Source: Candidatus Synoicihabitans palmerolidicus (GTDB lineage: Bacteria > Verrucomicrobiota > Verrucomicrobiia > Opitutales > Opitutaceae). Taken from it: a stretch of 64,000 nt of DNA. The DNA lies in NCBI GenBank assembly GCA_020809425.1, contig JAGGDC010000001.1:434001-498000 (forward strand), written 5' to 3'. The notes below the pieces were generated by a model, which worked only from the letters and a program-made list of their open reading frames with translations, searched no databases and had not been told where the DNA came from. The position numbers and the translations under genes are program-made. This document shows positions 41,365 through 52,079 of the stretch, piece by piece. Within the stretch, counting starts at the first letter, position 1. Each line of letters starts with the position of its first letter.

Positions 41365-43293
41365 GGGCCTCCACTACTGCTTCGATTTTAAAGTGGTTCA
41401 CCGCCACCTCCATCAATTCTCCCACCGTGCTAAAGATCGTCTTCACCCGCTGCACCTCGATCCGAGTCAACTCATTCGGCCGCACCAATCGCGCCGTGTC
41501 CCCGCGATGCAGCCCCACCCTCGTCTGCATCTTCAACGCGTAGTCAAACGCCTTCACCGCATCCCCGAACACCCCCGCGTACTGCGGTAACTGCGCCGCC
41601 GCCTTGCGATAACGATCCGGGGTAAACGTCGCGTCCTCCATGCCCAACCCCAACGCAAACACTCGCGCGATATCGACCAACGGGGTCAACGCCTTCGACT
41701 TCGTGTTGATCGGATCCGATACCTCCCCCGACGCATCCAACACCGAATCCCGAAACACCGTCACCGGGGGCAGGTTCGCCATCGCATCATTCGCCAACAA
41801 CGGAATGAACTCCGGCCGCCGCAAAATACTCTCGCGGATCGATGCCCGCACTTCCGTCACCAACGACCGGTCACCGGTCACCGCCCCGCAAATCAAAAAA
41901 CGGCGTCCGCGTGATGATCCGGCTCTCCACCGGTCGCGCCACCCACGAACGAAAACTCGCCGCCCACCCCGACACCGGCTGACACCACTGCGGATTATTC
42001 GCCATCCGCCCCCACTGGTCCAACGGAAACTGGCACACCGATAACGTGGCCCCCATCTCGTTGGTAAACGCGCTGAACCACCGCACCATCGGTTCCCCCG
42101 CCATCCCCCGCCATCCCCCGCGGCGGGTCCGCATACACGATTCCCGTGCGCTGACTCGACCGCAGCAAGCGTTTCTTGCGCCCCTCCGAGTGCAACGCCA
42201 CCCACGCCCAAGGAAGTTCCGGCTCCCGCAACCCCTGCGCCGCCAGCTTCTCCTTCGCCTGCTCCGTCAGCATCCGATCCACCTGGGCGATGAAATTCGT
42301 CATCCATTCAATCGGCGCCTCCCCTTCCACATAACGCAGCAACAACTCATCCGCCCGGTCCCGCAACCCCCCGCAACTCGCTCGCATCATTCGCCAACGT
42401 AAACTCCTTCGACAAAAACACCGGCACATTGCCGTGCATCGCCTTTTCCCCCACTACTTCGATCACTCGGCCCTCCTCCCTGTCCCCGTCACCACCAAAT
42501 GGTGACGCCGCCTTCGGATCATGATCATGATCACCTCCCCCGCCGTCGTCCCCGGGGCGATCGTCACCACCGGCGTCGTCATGATCTCCCGCACCGGCGC
42601 ATCCACCGACACTTCCTCCGTCGCCACCCGCGCCGACAAATCCGCCTCCGTCAGCACTCCCAGCCGACACTCCTGCGCATCGACCACCACCACCGCCTCC
42701 TGCATCCCGGGCGCGATCCGTCGCGCCACATCTCGGATCGCCTCCTCCGGCCGGGCCACCACCAACCGATTCGCCGCCCGCTGGTCCACCTCATCCCGGT
42801 GCGTCGGCCAACTCGCCGCATTCTCCTCCATCTCAAATGCCAGGGCCTTCCGCTCCAACCGCACCGACCCATCCTTGATCGTGAAATACGACTTCAGAAA
42901 CACGACCGCCTTCGGAGTCCTTCGGCACACCTCCAAAAACAGCCCCACTGGCAACGCATATAAAATACACTCCTGAGCCACGCGCGCCGAGGCCTGATAA
43001 TCGACCTCCGGCTCATCCCAATCCAGCCCCAGTACATCGCCCTCCACCCGCACATCAATCAACTCCTCCTCCTCTGCCCCCCCCGCCCGATATAGATTCA
43101 CCATCCCGCGCTGAATCACCCACACGAAACGCCCCCGTTTGCCCCCTGCCTAAAAAATCAACTCATCCGACTCGTGAAATTTCACCCGACCGCTCCGAGC
43201 CAACGCCAGGAGGTCCGCCTCTTCCAAGTAGTCGAAAAACGGATACTTCTTAATAAAATCGGCTACGCGCAGCGAAATGCTGGAGGTCTTCAC
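41357..43293 (-). CDS. cNMP-binding/CBS/DUF294 nucleotidyltransferase-like signalling protein, frameshifted
   Basis: GTG 43293 begins KTSSISLRVADFIKKYPFFD, a cyclic-nucleotide-binding fold that continues after an in-frame TAG at 43150-43152 (FVWVIQRGMVNLYRAGGAEE). A CBS pair follows (ANRLVVARPEEAIRDVARRI, REIMTTPVVTIAPGTTAGEV). Then the GlnD-like DUF294 core is seen: WAWVALHSEGRKKRLLRSSQ followed by RTGIVYAD (nucleotidyltransferase motif). A helical DUF294_C part (KSKALTPLVDIARVFALGLG) ends at 41357. At least four frame changes. It overlaps the exonuclease start by 8 bp. Such proteins are thought to couple adenine-nucleotide sensing to a partner enzyme. Confidence 0.8.
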
Positions 43294-43549
43294 AAGCAAA
43301 AAAGCAAAGTATAAAAAGGAATCAACGCACCCGGGAGTTTCAGGCACGACGTGAAACAAAGACAACAAACGTCCCCGGCGCGAGCTAACTAAGGCCTTTT
43401 CGCCGCCCCCTCCTTTTGGCACGATGCCGCGTATTTCGTGGGCAACCGACGCCACTCCATCCGGCCTCACCTTCACCGCCCAGGCGGTAGCCGCCGCCAT
43501 CTGTGTCCATCGGTGATCAGAAAAAGCCCCGCCCCCTCCTGCCACCGAC

Positions 43550-44072
43550 TTACTTCTTCCCTCCTTCTGCCTTCGTCCGCCCATACCCCCACCGAAACGG
43601 CATTTTTAAATTATCGGTCCCCCCAGTGAAACATCGTCTCTGCCATCGGCGTCGAGCCCAGCAACCTCGCCACGTCGACCATCAACTCCGCATCGGCCAC
43701 CAACCGCTCCACATCCTCATCCGGATACCCCGCCCAGTACTTCAAATCGTGCAGAAAACCCGCCGGATACAAACTCACCCCATCCCACTCATCAAACCAC
43801 CCGGTCACCCCGTCGCTCTTAAACGGGGTCGACGGCGGATCCGCCTCAATCTTCCGCCACAACCTTCCCAATCCATAAAACTCACAAATACCGCGGATCC
43901 GCGCCAGCGCCACCTCCTCGCCCACCCTCGGCAATTCAAACTCCGCCGTTATCGCATGCGCCTCTGCCGCCACCGGAGTCGCCGCCACTTCCTCCGCCCC
44001 GGCACAGACACTCGCCGCCCACCAAGCGCCCATCAGCCCCAAGGCCACCCGACCAGTCATCACCGATTTCAT
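43550..44072 (-). CDS. secreted DUF1353-like hypothetical protein
   Basis: ATG 44072 (MKSVMTGRVALGLMGAWWAA) gives a signal peptide cleaved after SVCAGA. The mature part contains EFELPRVGEEVALARIRGIC, YPAGFLHDLKYWAGYPDEDV and ERLVADAELMVDVARLLGST, with an HDLxY motif like that of DUF1353 proteins. A one-base loss in a gggg run near 43620 ends the frame early; restoring it gives TDNLKMPFRWGYGRTKA and a TAA at 43550. About 172 residues. Role unknown; the HD is reminiscent of a metal site but no enzyme is established. Confidence 0.55.
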
Positions 44073-44284
44073 ACCCCACCACCCGTAACCGACGCGCGCC
44101 AGCCTGTCTCCTCCAAACTACCTCAGCCTACGTTCCACTGTCTCCCGGGAAACCTTCCCGCCTCGCCTTCGCGCGTTCCCACGATTCCCCGTCATCCCAG
44201 TGCTAACATACGCTCCATACCCACCAAAAAGCCGCGCCACCTTGGGCTTTTTGCCACCTCAACCACTCAGCGTACTCCATTCCC

Positions 44285-45432
44285 ATGCCTATCATCCTGG
44301 ACACCTCCGTCGACTTGAACCGCCAAGATCTGATGGAACACATGATCCAAACCTCGTCCGAAATCACGGACTGGACTCTGCCCGTGACCACTGAATTCGA
44401 GATTCCCACCGACTTTGTCCCCGTCGGGGAGCGCTTGGCCGGAGATCTCGCTGAAATCCCCGAGCGCGATCCGGGGAAAGTCCAAATCAGCACCAGCTGG
44501 CACAAACGCTACCGCATCGTCAAAGCAGACTCCTCCCACTCCAGCTCCAATGTCGTCATCCCCGTCCAACACCTCTGCAAAATCCGCTTCACCGGCCGCC
44601 TTTTCGTCGCTCCCGACCTGTCCGACGCCGATCGCACCCGCTTGCAAAACGAGTTCGCCTACGCCGCCCCCGACACGCCCGAAATCGCCGCCATCGTCTC
44701 CCGCCTCCACCAGGCCGGCATCAGCGACGATCGCTACTGGGTCGTACCCCAATCCACCATCTCGCGCTACCAGCGCATCGAACACGACTACTACGAAAAT
44801 CGCCTCTTCGCCCTGCGCAATGGCGGCGACGCCGGACGCTACTTCGACAACACCCGCATCGACGGACGTCCCCTCCCCGAATGGATCGACCGCAATCCCC
44901 TCAAAGTCATCCTCGAGCACCAAGAACAACGTCCCGGCGTGCCACCGCCAGCCAACGACGCTCCTCGCGAAGTGCCCGATGAAGCCGCCATTCCCGCCAT
45001 CATGGATGACCTCGTCAACCAAGCCCGCGAAGTCATGGCATGCGACAACTTCGTACAACGCTCGCCCCGCAAACTGATCGATCTGTTGGCTTACCCAGAG
45101 TTCCGGGTCATCTGGAAACGGAAACGCATCAAAATCGACTGCTACCGCATCACCATCTCCTATCCGCAGCGCCAGACCCGCATGACCCAGACCGTACTCT
45201 ACTTCTCCTCGCATTGTCCGTCAACGTCTCCAACGCGGTCGAGAAGGTGGCGACCACCTGTGGCATCGCAGCCTTCGTCTCCGGCGGCATCGTAGGCTAC
45301 ATCACTGGCAATTTATCCGCCGCCCTTGCCGCCTTCGTCTACTGCGTCGAACGCCGCCTCGAAGAAATGGCCAGTTGCCTCATCCCCGAACTCATCATCA
45401 AAAAAGAACCCGGCCGCTGGCGCAGCATCTAA
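44285..45432 (+). CDS. hypothetical protein with C-terminal membrane helix, frameshifted
   Basis: I do not recognise this protein. From ATG 44285 the frame runs to a shift near 45205. It begins MPIILDTSVDLNRQDLMEHM, with ISTSWHKRYRIVKADSSHSS, ISDDRYWVVPQSTISRYQRI and IDGRPLPEWIDRNPLKVILE. It continues LSVNVSNAVEKVATTCGIAA, a hydrophobic helix (FVSGGIVGYITGNLSAALAA) and EEMASCLIPELIIKKEPGRW, ending at 45432 (381 codons). Mostly soluble with a C-terminal hairpin in the membrane. It lies alone on the plus strand between minus-strand envelope genes inside the IS-bracketed segment. Confidence 0.6.
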
Positions 45433-45519
45433 GCCACCCCCGGATCACCCGTCTCACCCCACACGTCCTACGTTCCCCGTTACAGGTAGTCCTCCCGCCT
45501 CCCGCCTCCCGCCCAGCGC

Positions 45520-46167
45520 TCACCGCTGAAGCAATCCCTTCACCTTATTGAGCACCTCATCCGCCTTGGCATCGATCCCATAGGCGCTCAGCACCCCGTT
45601 CACCAACGCCTTCTGCTGCTCGGTCAATCCGCCCGCGCCGGCCAACATCGCGGCCTGCGACGCCAACCCCGCATAATCTCCCTGCTGCAATGCCCCTAAA
45701 ATCGGCCCGATCTGCGCCGTATCAAACCCCTGCTTGAGCGCCCACGCGCTCACCATCTGCTTCGCCGCGTCAACCGCGACCGGAATCGCCTTCGCCGCTT
45801 CCGCCAGTCCTTTCAGCTGTCCCAGCGCCTCCATACGTCCGGTTGGACTGCATCGACGCCTGCACGGCCGCCACCTGTTGGGCCACCGCCGGCTGATCCG
45901 GTCCTGCCAACGCGCTCAAATTCGACAGCGCCAGCGAGCTCACCTTTGCCAACTGTGCCGACGATGACGCCTGTAAATTCGGTACCTTCACCGCCGCCAC
46001 GGCCGCCTCGGCTTTAGCCATCATCGCGTCCGCCTTCGCCGGTAACGCCACCGCGCCGGCGTCGCCGCCGTGGAAGCACTCGGCGCCGATTCCTGCTTAC
46101 TGCACCCCGCCAAGAGCACGCACAAACCCACCAGACTCGAAACCGAAAAGGACTTAATTGAAATCAT
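45520..46167 (-). CDS. lipoprotein, helical, frameshifted
   Basis: ATG 46167 gives SVSSLVGLCVLLAGCSKQES, a clear lipobox (LLAGC). After a shift near 46050 the mature part is Ala-rich helical (KADAMMAKAEAAVAAVKVPN, SLALSNLSALAGPDQPAVAQ). After a second shift near 45835 it reads EALGQLKGLAEAAKAIPVAV and YGIDAKADEVLNKVKGLLQR, ending at 45520. About 215 residues. The helical amphipathic pattern suggests a periplasmic structural or chaperone-like role. No catalytic motif. Confidence 0.65.
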
Positions 46168-46305
46168 GCCCCCCCAGTCTTCCGGCAGAACCGCCCCAAC
46201 GCAACCCCTTGCCCGTCAGTAATACCCACCACCTTTGTCTGCCAAATTCTACTCCCCCCAACGGCCCGCCCGTCCCTCTCCGCCCTAGGACATCCTTCAA
46301 ACTTC

Positions 46306-47197
46306 TTACTCAATCCCTCCCGCGTCCCCTGCCTCCTCCAACCAAGGCGCCACCACCACCTTAAACCCCTCCGGGCACCGCAGAAAATACGCCTGATCAA
46401 ACTCAAAGTATTCGTCGTCCTGATACCATATCGTATCCGCCCCAATCGGCAGCTCCGGGATCAGCGCGCCCACCGGCGTTTTCACCCATACGATCCCCTC
46501 CTGCGCGATCCGGAAAAACTGGCCCTCATCCAGTACAAACCGCTCACGTTCGAGTTCCACCACCAAGCGCCCATCCAAGGCGCCTTCCAGCCGGTCCACC
46601 CCGACCACCTCGTAATCCTGTCCGATCACCACCGGACGCTCCACGATCACTTCGCGCTCCATCACCACCGCCCTCGACCGCGGATACCCCAACCTCAACA
46701 TCACCGACCAACTCGGCCACGACCGCCGATACGAGGGATACGACCGATACACGGGCCTTGGCGCCGGCCAATGTCCACCTACCCGATACGACGGTCCGCG
46801 CGACGAACCATACCCTCGAGCCTGATGATTATCACCTCTCCGATCGCGAACATCTCGGCCGCGATCATCCCGCCGATCTCGACCCTCACGCTCTCTCCCA
46901 CCAACCGAACGATCACGCCCTTGATCGCGATCGCGCCCACGATCCTCACCCCGATTAATCCGCCCCGCGCGACCTCGAATCACCGTCCCTCCGGCCCCGC
47001 GCCTCACCTCCGCCCCGTTTCCCGGGACTCGTCCGGGCATCGCCTTTGTCCACCAATCCCGGACTCCGCGAGTTCATCCGCGATTCCTTCGAATCCGCCG
47101 CCCCGAGCGACCCCCAGCTCAGAGTCAATTCTACCAAAACCGCCACCACCCGCCGGACCAGTGGAGAAGAAACAGGGAAACTATATTTCGGGTTCAT
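46306..47197 (-). CDS. secreted Arg/Asp-rich DUF6515-like protein, frameshifted
   Basis: ATG 47197 (MNPKYSFPVSSPLVRRVVAV) gives a signal peptide. The next part is a highly charged, low-complexity linker rich in RD and RG repeats (RGEDRGRDRDQGRDR) after a frame change near 47035. The C-terminal domain (REVIVERPVVIGQDYEVVGV, WVKTPVGALIPELPIGADTI, YFEFDQAYFLRCPEGFKVVV) resembles DUF6515, a domain with YFxxxQAYF-like repeats in envelope proteins. It ends at 46306. Function unknown. Confidence 0.55.
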
Positions 47198-47404
47198 ACT
47201 CCCTGAGACCCCCCTCAATCCTGAAATATTCATTTATTTTCCCACCCCACACACTTTCCGCCCTGCCGCCCGGTCCCTGCTGGCTGCCAGCTCCTCGCGT
47301 CCGACCTGGCTCCCCGGACCAAGAGCTGGCCCCGGACTTGCTCCCTCTCCGACTCCGTCCCATCTCACAGTCTCACTACACGTCACCGTTCATCCCGCCC
47401 CGCC
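47198..47404. other. no gene recognised
   Basis: About 200 bp upstream of the DUF6515-like gene, up to the inner end of IS copy B. It probably contains that gene's promoter; no clear elements were seen. Confidence 0.3.
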
Positions 47405-49322
47405 CATGGTCTTTTGTTTTAGGAATGGGAACGGATGGCGCGCAGGGAGATATGCGTGGCATGTTGGCAGGATTCGAAGACGTGCGGCAGGGGCCGCTCG
47501 GGCCAGTGTTGGGCGCAGACGCGCAGTAGGACGCTGCGCAAGAGGGCGAGGTTGGCCAGGGGGGGTGACGTTGCGGGTACGCGAGGGGTCTTCGCGCCAG
47601 CAGGCGTCGCGGCGCCAGTGGTTGCGGATCTCCACTCCGCCCCAGTGCCCGCGGATCAAGGCGAGCATTTGCGCAGGGCTGCGTTCTGCGGGTGCCAGGC
47701 TGCTGGCGTAGGCGCGTTGCTCGCAACTTTCGGTGAGGTCGCGTTTTCGCACCGTGGTTTTGTCCACGAGCACCAGGCTGTGCAGCCCGGGGTAGTCGGC
47801 TTGCGAGGGCGTGGCCACCACCACGGACACCCGCCAGGTGGTCACGCGGTCCCGACTCCGATCGGTCAGCTCAAAAAAGGGGGTGGAACGGTCCGGGCGC
47901 GCTGGACCAGCGCGCTCAGCTGGGGTTGGTTGCCTTTGATCTGGGGCACATACTCGCCGCCTTTTTCCACGATGGTGCGGGCCTGCTCGCGGGTGGCGTG
48001 CAAGGCGTCGCCGGTGTGACGATCTGCTCGTCCAACGACGCGGCGGCCAACACCTCACCGGCGCCGGGCCTGTTCACTGCGCGAGGTGTTTTCCGTTTGA
48101 TCGACGATGGCCAGGGCGACCGGCGCGCCGGTGTCGGCCTCGACCAGGCTGAGCACCCCGACCGCGTCGCGGATAAACTTTCCGTCCAGGGCGAGCGCTC
48201 CGGGCAGGGCACTGGCGTGGGCTGTGAGCCAGCGGTTGTGAGGGCCTGGGCAAAGGTCTCCGGATCGAGCCGGGTGAGCACGTCGTAAAATACGCTGTAA
48301 CTGGGGGCCAGGCGGACCTTTTTGCCGGCCTCACGGGGCAGGGCCAGGGCGAAGCGCTGGTCTTGGTCGAGCAGGTTGGCCATACGAGCGATCGACGCGA
48401 TGTCGCGCCGGCCGGCCAGCAGCGCGAGCGCCATGAGGCCAAGAACCGGACCGATCTTGAAGCGGGTGTTTTTGGCGCGCGGATCGGGCACGCCGCACAG
48501 GGCCTCCAACAGAGAGGGCAACTGGCCGTTTTTGAGCGGCAGGGTGCCGGTGGGCGCGCGGCGCAGTCCCGCCCAGCAGTCCTCGGGCAAAGCGGGGTCG
48601 GGGGCGCTCAGCAGGGCCTTGGCCGAGGGGTGCAGGGGCCGCAGCAGCCACAGGTGCTTGGGTTTGCCGTGCTCGCGGTAAAAATCGCCTCGGTGCCGTT
48701 CGTAACCCTGGCTGGTCCCGACCGGCTCCCACGCGGAGGTCTTGTAGCACGTGCCTTGGTAGGCCTCCGGGTCGGTGCAGGTCTCGGCTAGCAGCGACCG
48801 ATAGCCGAAGCGTTCCTGCCAATGGCCCGGCAACGTGCGCACGGCCGCAGCGAGCACCTGGGTGGCGAAATAAGGCTCCTCGCCGCGCTTGGTAATCAGT
48901 AGAAAGCGGCGGTTTTGCACCACCAGGGAAAGCCGCTCGACCCGGCGGGTCGCATCCCAGTCCACCCACCGGTCCCGGTCCTTGAGCGCGTAGCAGGCCG
49001 GACCCCACGCCAGCAGCGCCACACCGCCCGCCCCCCTCTTTCGACAATCTGGCGCAGGTAATCGCCCACCGGATGCCCGGATCCCAAGTAGTGCCGCTCG
49101 TGCAGCTGCGCGTCGAACCACTCCTGCTCGGCCGCAGTGGCCATGCGCACCTCCACGTTTCGATCCTAGTGCTTCTGCTCCGGGTTTGCGTTCGTCGTTT
49201 CCCTTTCAGTTTCACCTTTAGATTTCATCCCACTGAAACAGATCGAAAATCGTCCAAATGGTTTAGCTCAAAGTTACACCGCTGACCTTCAATCACTTCA
49301 CCCGTCACGGGAAAAGACCATG
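47405..49322 (-). mobile_element. ISAs1-like element, copy B (inverted, longer)
   Basis: Same inverted-repeat ends as copy A (catggtctttt at 47405 and its complement ending at 49322). At 1918 bp it retains the 75 bp missing from copy A. Its right end is inside the C-terminus of an IS3 transposase gene. No clear target duplication. Confidence 0.85.
47419..49156 (-). pseudogene. DruA/DUF4338-ISAs1 fusion transposase, copy B
   Basis: GTG 49156 begins EVRMATAAEQEWFDAQLHER; the DUF4338 half and ISAs1 half are as in copy A. Here the two Gln codons (CAG) that are TAG in copy A are intact, and the segment encoding ALDGKFIRDAVGVLS, with the first catalytic Asp, is present, as is QIKGNQP of the second motif region. 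Two frame changes, after GGRAV near 49030 and after FAQAL near 48240, occur at the same places as in copy A. They are either ancestral, programmed, or systematic read errors. Length if joined is about 575 residues. Confidence 0.85.
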
Positions 49323-50135
49323 CGGCCGTGGGCGGAGTGCGGTCGTCGGTCGTTGTAGAACAGCAAGTAGGTCTCCAAGTTGGCATGGGCCTCGACCATC
49401 GTCTCATAGCGTTTCAGATAGACTTCCTCGTATTTGACGCTGCGCCACAGGCGTTCGACCAAGACATTGTCCAAGCACCGTCCTTTGCCGTCCATCGACA
49501 GTCGCACGCCGGCGGCCAACAATGGCTGGGTGAATTCGGCGCTGGTAAACTGGCAGCCTTGGTCGGTGTTGAAGATCTCCGGCTTGCCGTAAATCGGCAT
49601 CGCGCGCTGCACCGCTCGCACGCAAAACGACGCATCGAGCGTGTTGGACAGTTCCCATGCGAGCACCATCCGCGAGTGCCAGTCGATCACCGCACACCGG
49701 GATGTAGGTGATATCTGTTGCCCACACTTGATTCGACCTTTCAACCTTCAGCGTTCGCAGCAGATACGGGTAGATCTGATGATAGGCCGCTTTCTTCGAC
49801 AGACTCGGTTTTTGATAGATCGCCGTGAGTCCCATTAATCGCATCAATCGTCGCACCCGTTTACGGTTCACCACGTGTCCTTCGCGTTGCAACCAACGGG
49901 TCATTTGGCGGCTACCAAAGAACGGTGACTCGAGGTAGATCTCGTCGATCTGTTTCATTAACGCCAGGTCCGCTTCCTTCGGTGGCTTCGGGTGGTGGTA
50001 GTAGGTTGAGCGTGGCAGCTCCAACAGTTCGCACTGCCGGGCCACACTTAGCTTCGGATGCTCGGTTGCGATCATGCTGCGGCGCTCCTTACTCCCCACA
50101 TGCGCCAACTTTTTTTTGAGCCACTCGAGCTCCAT
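49323..50135 (-). pseudogene. IS3 transposase OrfB (rve integrase), truncated
   Basis: It starts in the region MELEWLKKKLAHVGSKERRS. The HTH_21 part is LPRSTYYHHPKPPKEADLAL. The catalytic core is NQVWATDITYIPV (first Asp), FNTDQGCQFTSAEFTQPLL (second Asp, DQG) and DNVLVERLWRSVKYEEVYLK (catalytic Glu), with one frameshift near 49735. The terminal FYNDRRPHSAHGR runs into IS copy B, so the last residues are foreign. Confidence 0.85.
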
Positions 50136-50391
50136 CTGCAGCTGCCCGATCCGCGCATACAGTTCCTTCTCTTTCTTTGCGATTCCGCTCGATCTCGTCG
50201 CGCACCTGCGCCGAGGGCTTCGCGAAGACCTCCGGCAACCGCTCGGCCACCTCCTTCTTCCACTGACTCACTTGCACCGGATGCACCTCGTGACGCTGCG
50301 CGATTACGTGGATCGGCTCGATTCCCTTGAGGGCTTCGAGCCCTACTTTCGCTTTGACCTCGGCACTGAAGGCACGTCGTTTCTTCGACAT
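50089..50391 (-). CDS. IS3 transposase OrfA (helix-turn-helix)
   Basis: MSKKRRAFSAEVKAKVGLEA, then LKGIEPIHVIAQRHEVHPVQ and VSQWKKEVAERLPEVF, is the HTH_Tnp_1 domain of IS3 OrfA. The frame passes into OrfB through an A/G-rich stretch (aaagaaagagaagg) near 50175, where IS3 elements usually make a programmed -1 frameshift to form OrfAB. The C-terminal tail in the present frame after that is probably not native. Confidence 0.8.
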   Translation of the reverse strand: MSKKRRAFSAEVKAKVGLEALKGIEPIHVIAQRHEVHPVQVSQWKKEVAERLPEVFAKPSAQVRDEIERNRKEREGTVCADRAAADGARVAQKKVGACGE

Positions 50392-50455
50392 ATTGGACTC
50401 CTTTGGGATTTAATCATCCCTCCTCTCCAACTTCATGGGTCCACCTTAAGCCGTC

Positions 50456-50772
50456 TGCTTTTGAAGTGATCAGATTCCTGAAAGACCATGATTTTCATTT
50501 GGTAGATTATTATGAAAAAGTCAGGCAGGGCCCCTCGTTAGCGTGGTGCACGGCCCTGTTTTCACGGCGGTAGGGAATAGGGCTAAAGTGGGCCCGTTCA
50601 CGCCTGCATGGCTTCGTGTCGCTCAGTCCGGGAGTTTACTCACGGTGGGCAAATGGGGCCCTTGTTGATGACATGGCAGGACCACACGGACCAGACTGAT
50701 TCTGAATATTGATGTAGTGTAGCTAAATTGTGGATATGAATCTGATTGCAGACAAGGAAAGCACTTCCTTGG
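50456..50772. other. intergenic stretch between IS3 and IS630
   Basis: No gene seen. It contains a terminator-like hairpin (cagggcc at 50526-50532 pairing with ggccctg at 50552-50558, then tttt). Near 50474 it contains gaaagaccatg, which resembles the ISAs1 end sequence and may be a stray terminus. Confidence 0.35.
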
Positions 50773-51964
50773 CTAGTGTAGTGGGAGTTAATTAGCTATA
50801 CGAAACGAAACAAAAATAGTAGTGCAGGATGGGTGCATGGCCCGCCCTGTTAATCCGCTAATCATTGATGCCGCGCAGCATCAAGAACTTGAACAGATGA
50901 TCAAACGCCCGACCACGCCGCAACGGGAGGTCAGGCGGGCGCGCATCGTGTTGTTGCGGGCCGAAGGGAAAAGCCAGGAGCCGGTGGCTGCTCAGATCGG
51001 AGTGAATCGTCCGGTGGTGGCGAAGTGGGAAAAGCGATTTCGTGAGGCAGGGTTGGCTGGATGGGCCGAAGCGAGACGTTCGGGCCGGAAGCCGAGTGTG
51101 GATGTGGCGATTCGCGCGCAGATCGTCACTGAGGTCACGCAACCCCCGGCCGGGCGCACCCGCTGGTCCTCACGGGCGATGGCCAAGGCCAAGGGGGTGT
51201 CGGCCCACACCGTGCAGCGTCTGTGGCGGGCCAATGACCTGAAGCCCCATTTGCGACGAACGCTCAAGTTGTCGCGTGACCGGAACTTTGAGGCCAAGTT
51301 TTGGGATGTCATCAGCTTGTATCTGAATCCGCCCGATCGGGCCTTGGTGCTGTGTGGCGACGAGAAAAGCCAGTGCCAGGCGCTTGAGCGCACCCAGCCG
51401 AGTCTGCCATGGGGTATCGGGCACATCAAAACCGCCACCCACGATTACACCAGCCACGGCACGGTCACGCTCTTCGCCGCCCTCGGCTATCTGGACGGCA
51501 AAATCATGCGACGCACCGCCTCTCGGCATACCCACCGCGAATGGCTTGGTTTCCTCCAGCACATCGATGCGCAGGCACCCGACGGCTTGGTCCTGCATCT
51601 GATCATCGACAACTATGCCACCCACAAGCACGCCAAAGTGAAGAGCTGGATAAAGTGGCGCCATCAGCGCCATGCCAAAGCCCATGGCGTCGAGCGCATC
51701 GCACTGCACTCCAACATCCTCTTCCTGGTTGAATCTCGTGGAGCGCTTCTTCCGTGACCTCACCGTCGATTGTATCCGCGATGGCAGCTTCACCAGCGTT
51801 CGAGACCTCACCAACGCCATCGAAACCTACATGGCCGCACGCGACCTCGAACCCACCCGCTACTCTTGGAAGGCCGAAGGCTCCGCCATCCTGGAGAAAA
51901 CCCAACGCGCCCGCATCGCCGCATCCCTTCATTCGGTATAGTTCATTAACTCTCAGCACACTAG
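50773..51964 (+). mobile_element. IS630-family insertion sequence
   Basis: Imperfect 28-bp inverted repeats (50773-50800, 51937-51964; 23 matches) bound the element. Each begins with CTAG, consistent with the TA target duplication used by IS630/mariner elements. Length of about 1.19 kb is normal. Confidence 0.9.
50837..51941 (+). pseudogene. IS630 transposase, one frameshift
   Basis: ATG 50837 (MARPVNPLIIDAAQHQELEQ). The HTH region is RRARIVLLRAEGKSQEPVAA and WSSRAMAKAKGVSAHTVQRL. The catalytic core is ALVLCGDEKSQCQALERTQP (first Asp) and LVLHLIIDNYATHKHAKVKS (second Asp). After a frame change near 51715, SSWLNLVERFFRDLTVDCIR (catalytic Glu) leads to TAA/TAG at 51941. One extra or missing base separates the DD part from the E part, so the copy may be recently inactivated or a read error. 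Confidence 0.88.
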
Positions 51965-52079
51965 TGGAGGGCGTCGAGGACGGTGCCGGTGGTGGGCGAT
52001 GATGGGCTCGGATTGGTCGGCGCGGTTTTCTTCGTTTCCTCCGAACCGAAGACGCGAGGGGACGTTCGACGTGACGGCG

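Larger units (their letters stand above)
49323..50455 (-). mobile_element. IS3-family element, 3' end replaced by ISAs1 copy B
   Basis: It carries orfA and orfB of the IS150/IS407-like group. The outer end (about 50455) is probably tggacccatgaag, a typical TGGACCC-type terminus. The other end is missing because the ISAs1 element lies at the orfB C-terminus. Confidence 0.8.

Noticed and set aside
39159..49322. A functional composite transposon
   Set aside because: Copy A lacks the catalytic Asp region, no target duplication is visible at the outer ends, and the genes inside look like ordinary chromosomal genes. It remains only a structural possibility.
50456..50772. A third ISAs1-like end at about 50474
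   Set aside because: Only about 10 bp resemble the terminal repeat, with no transposase sequence nearby; chance similarity is likely.
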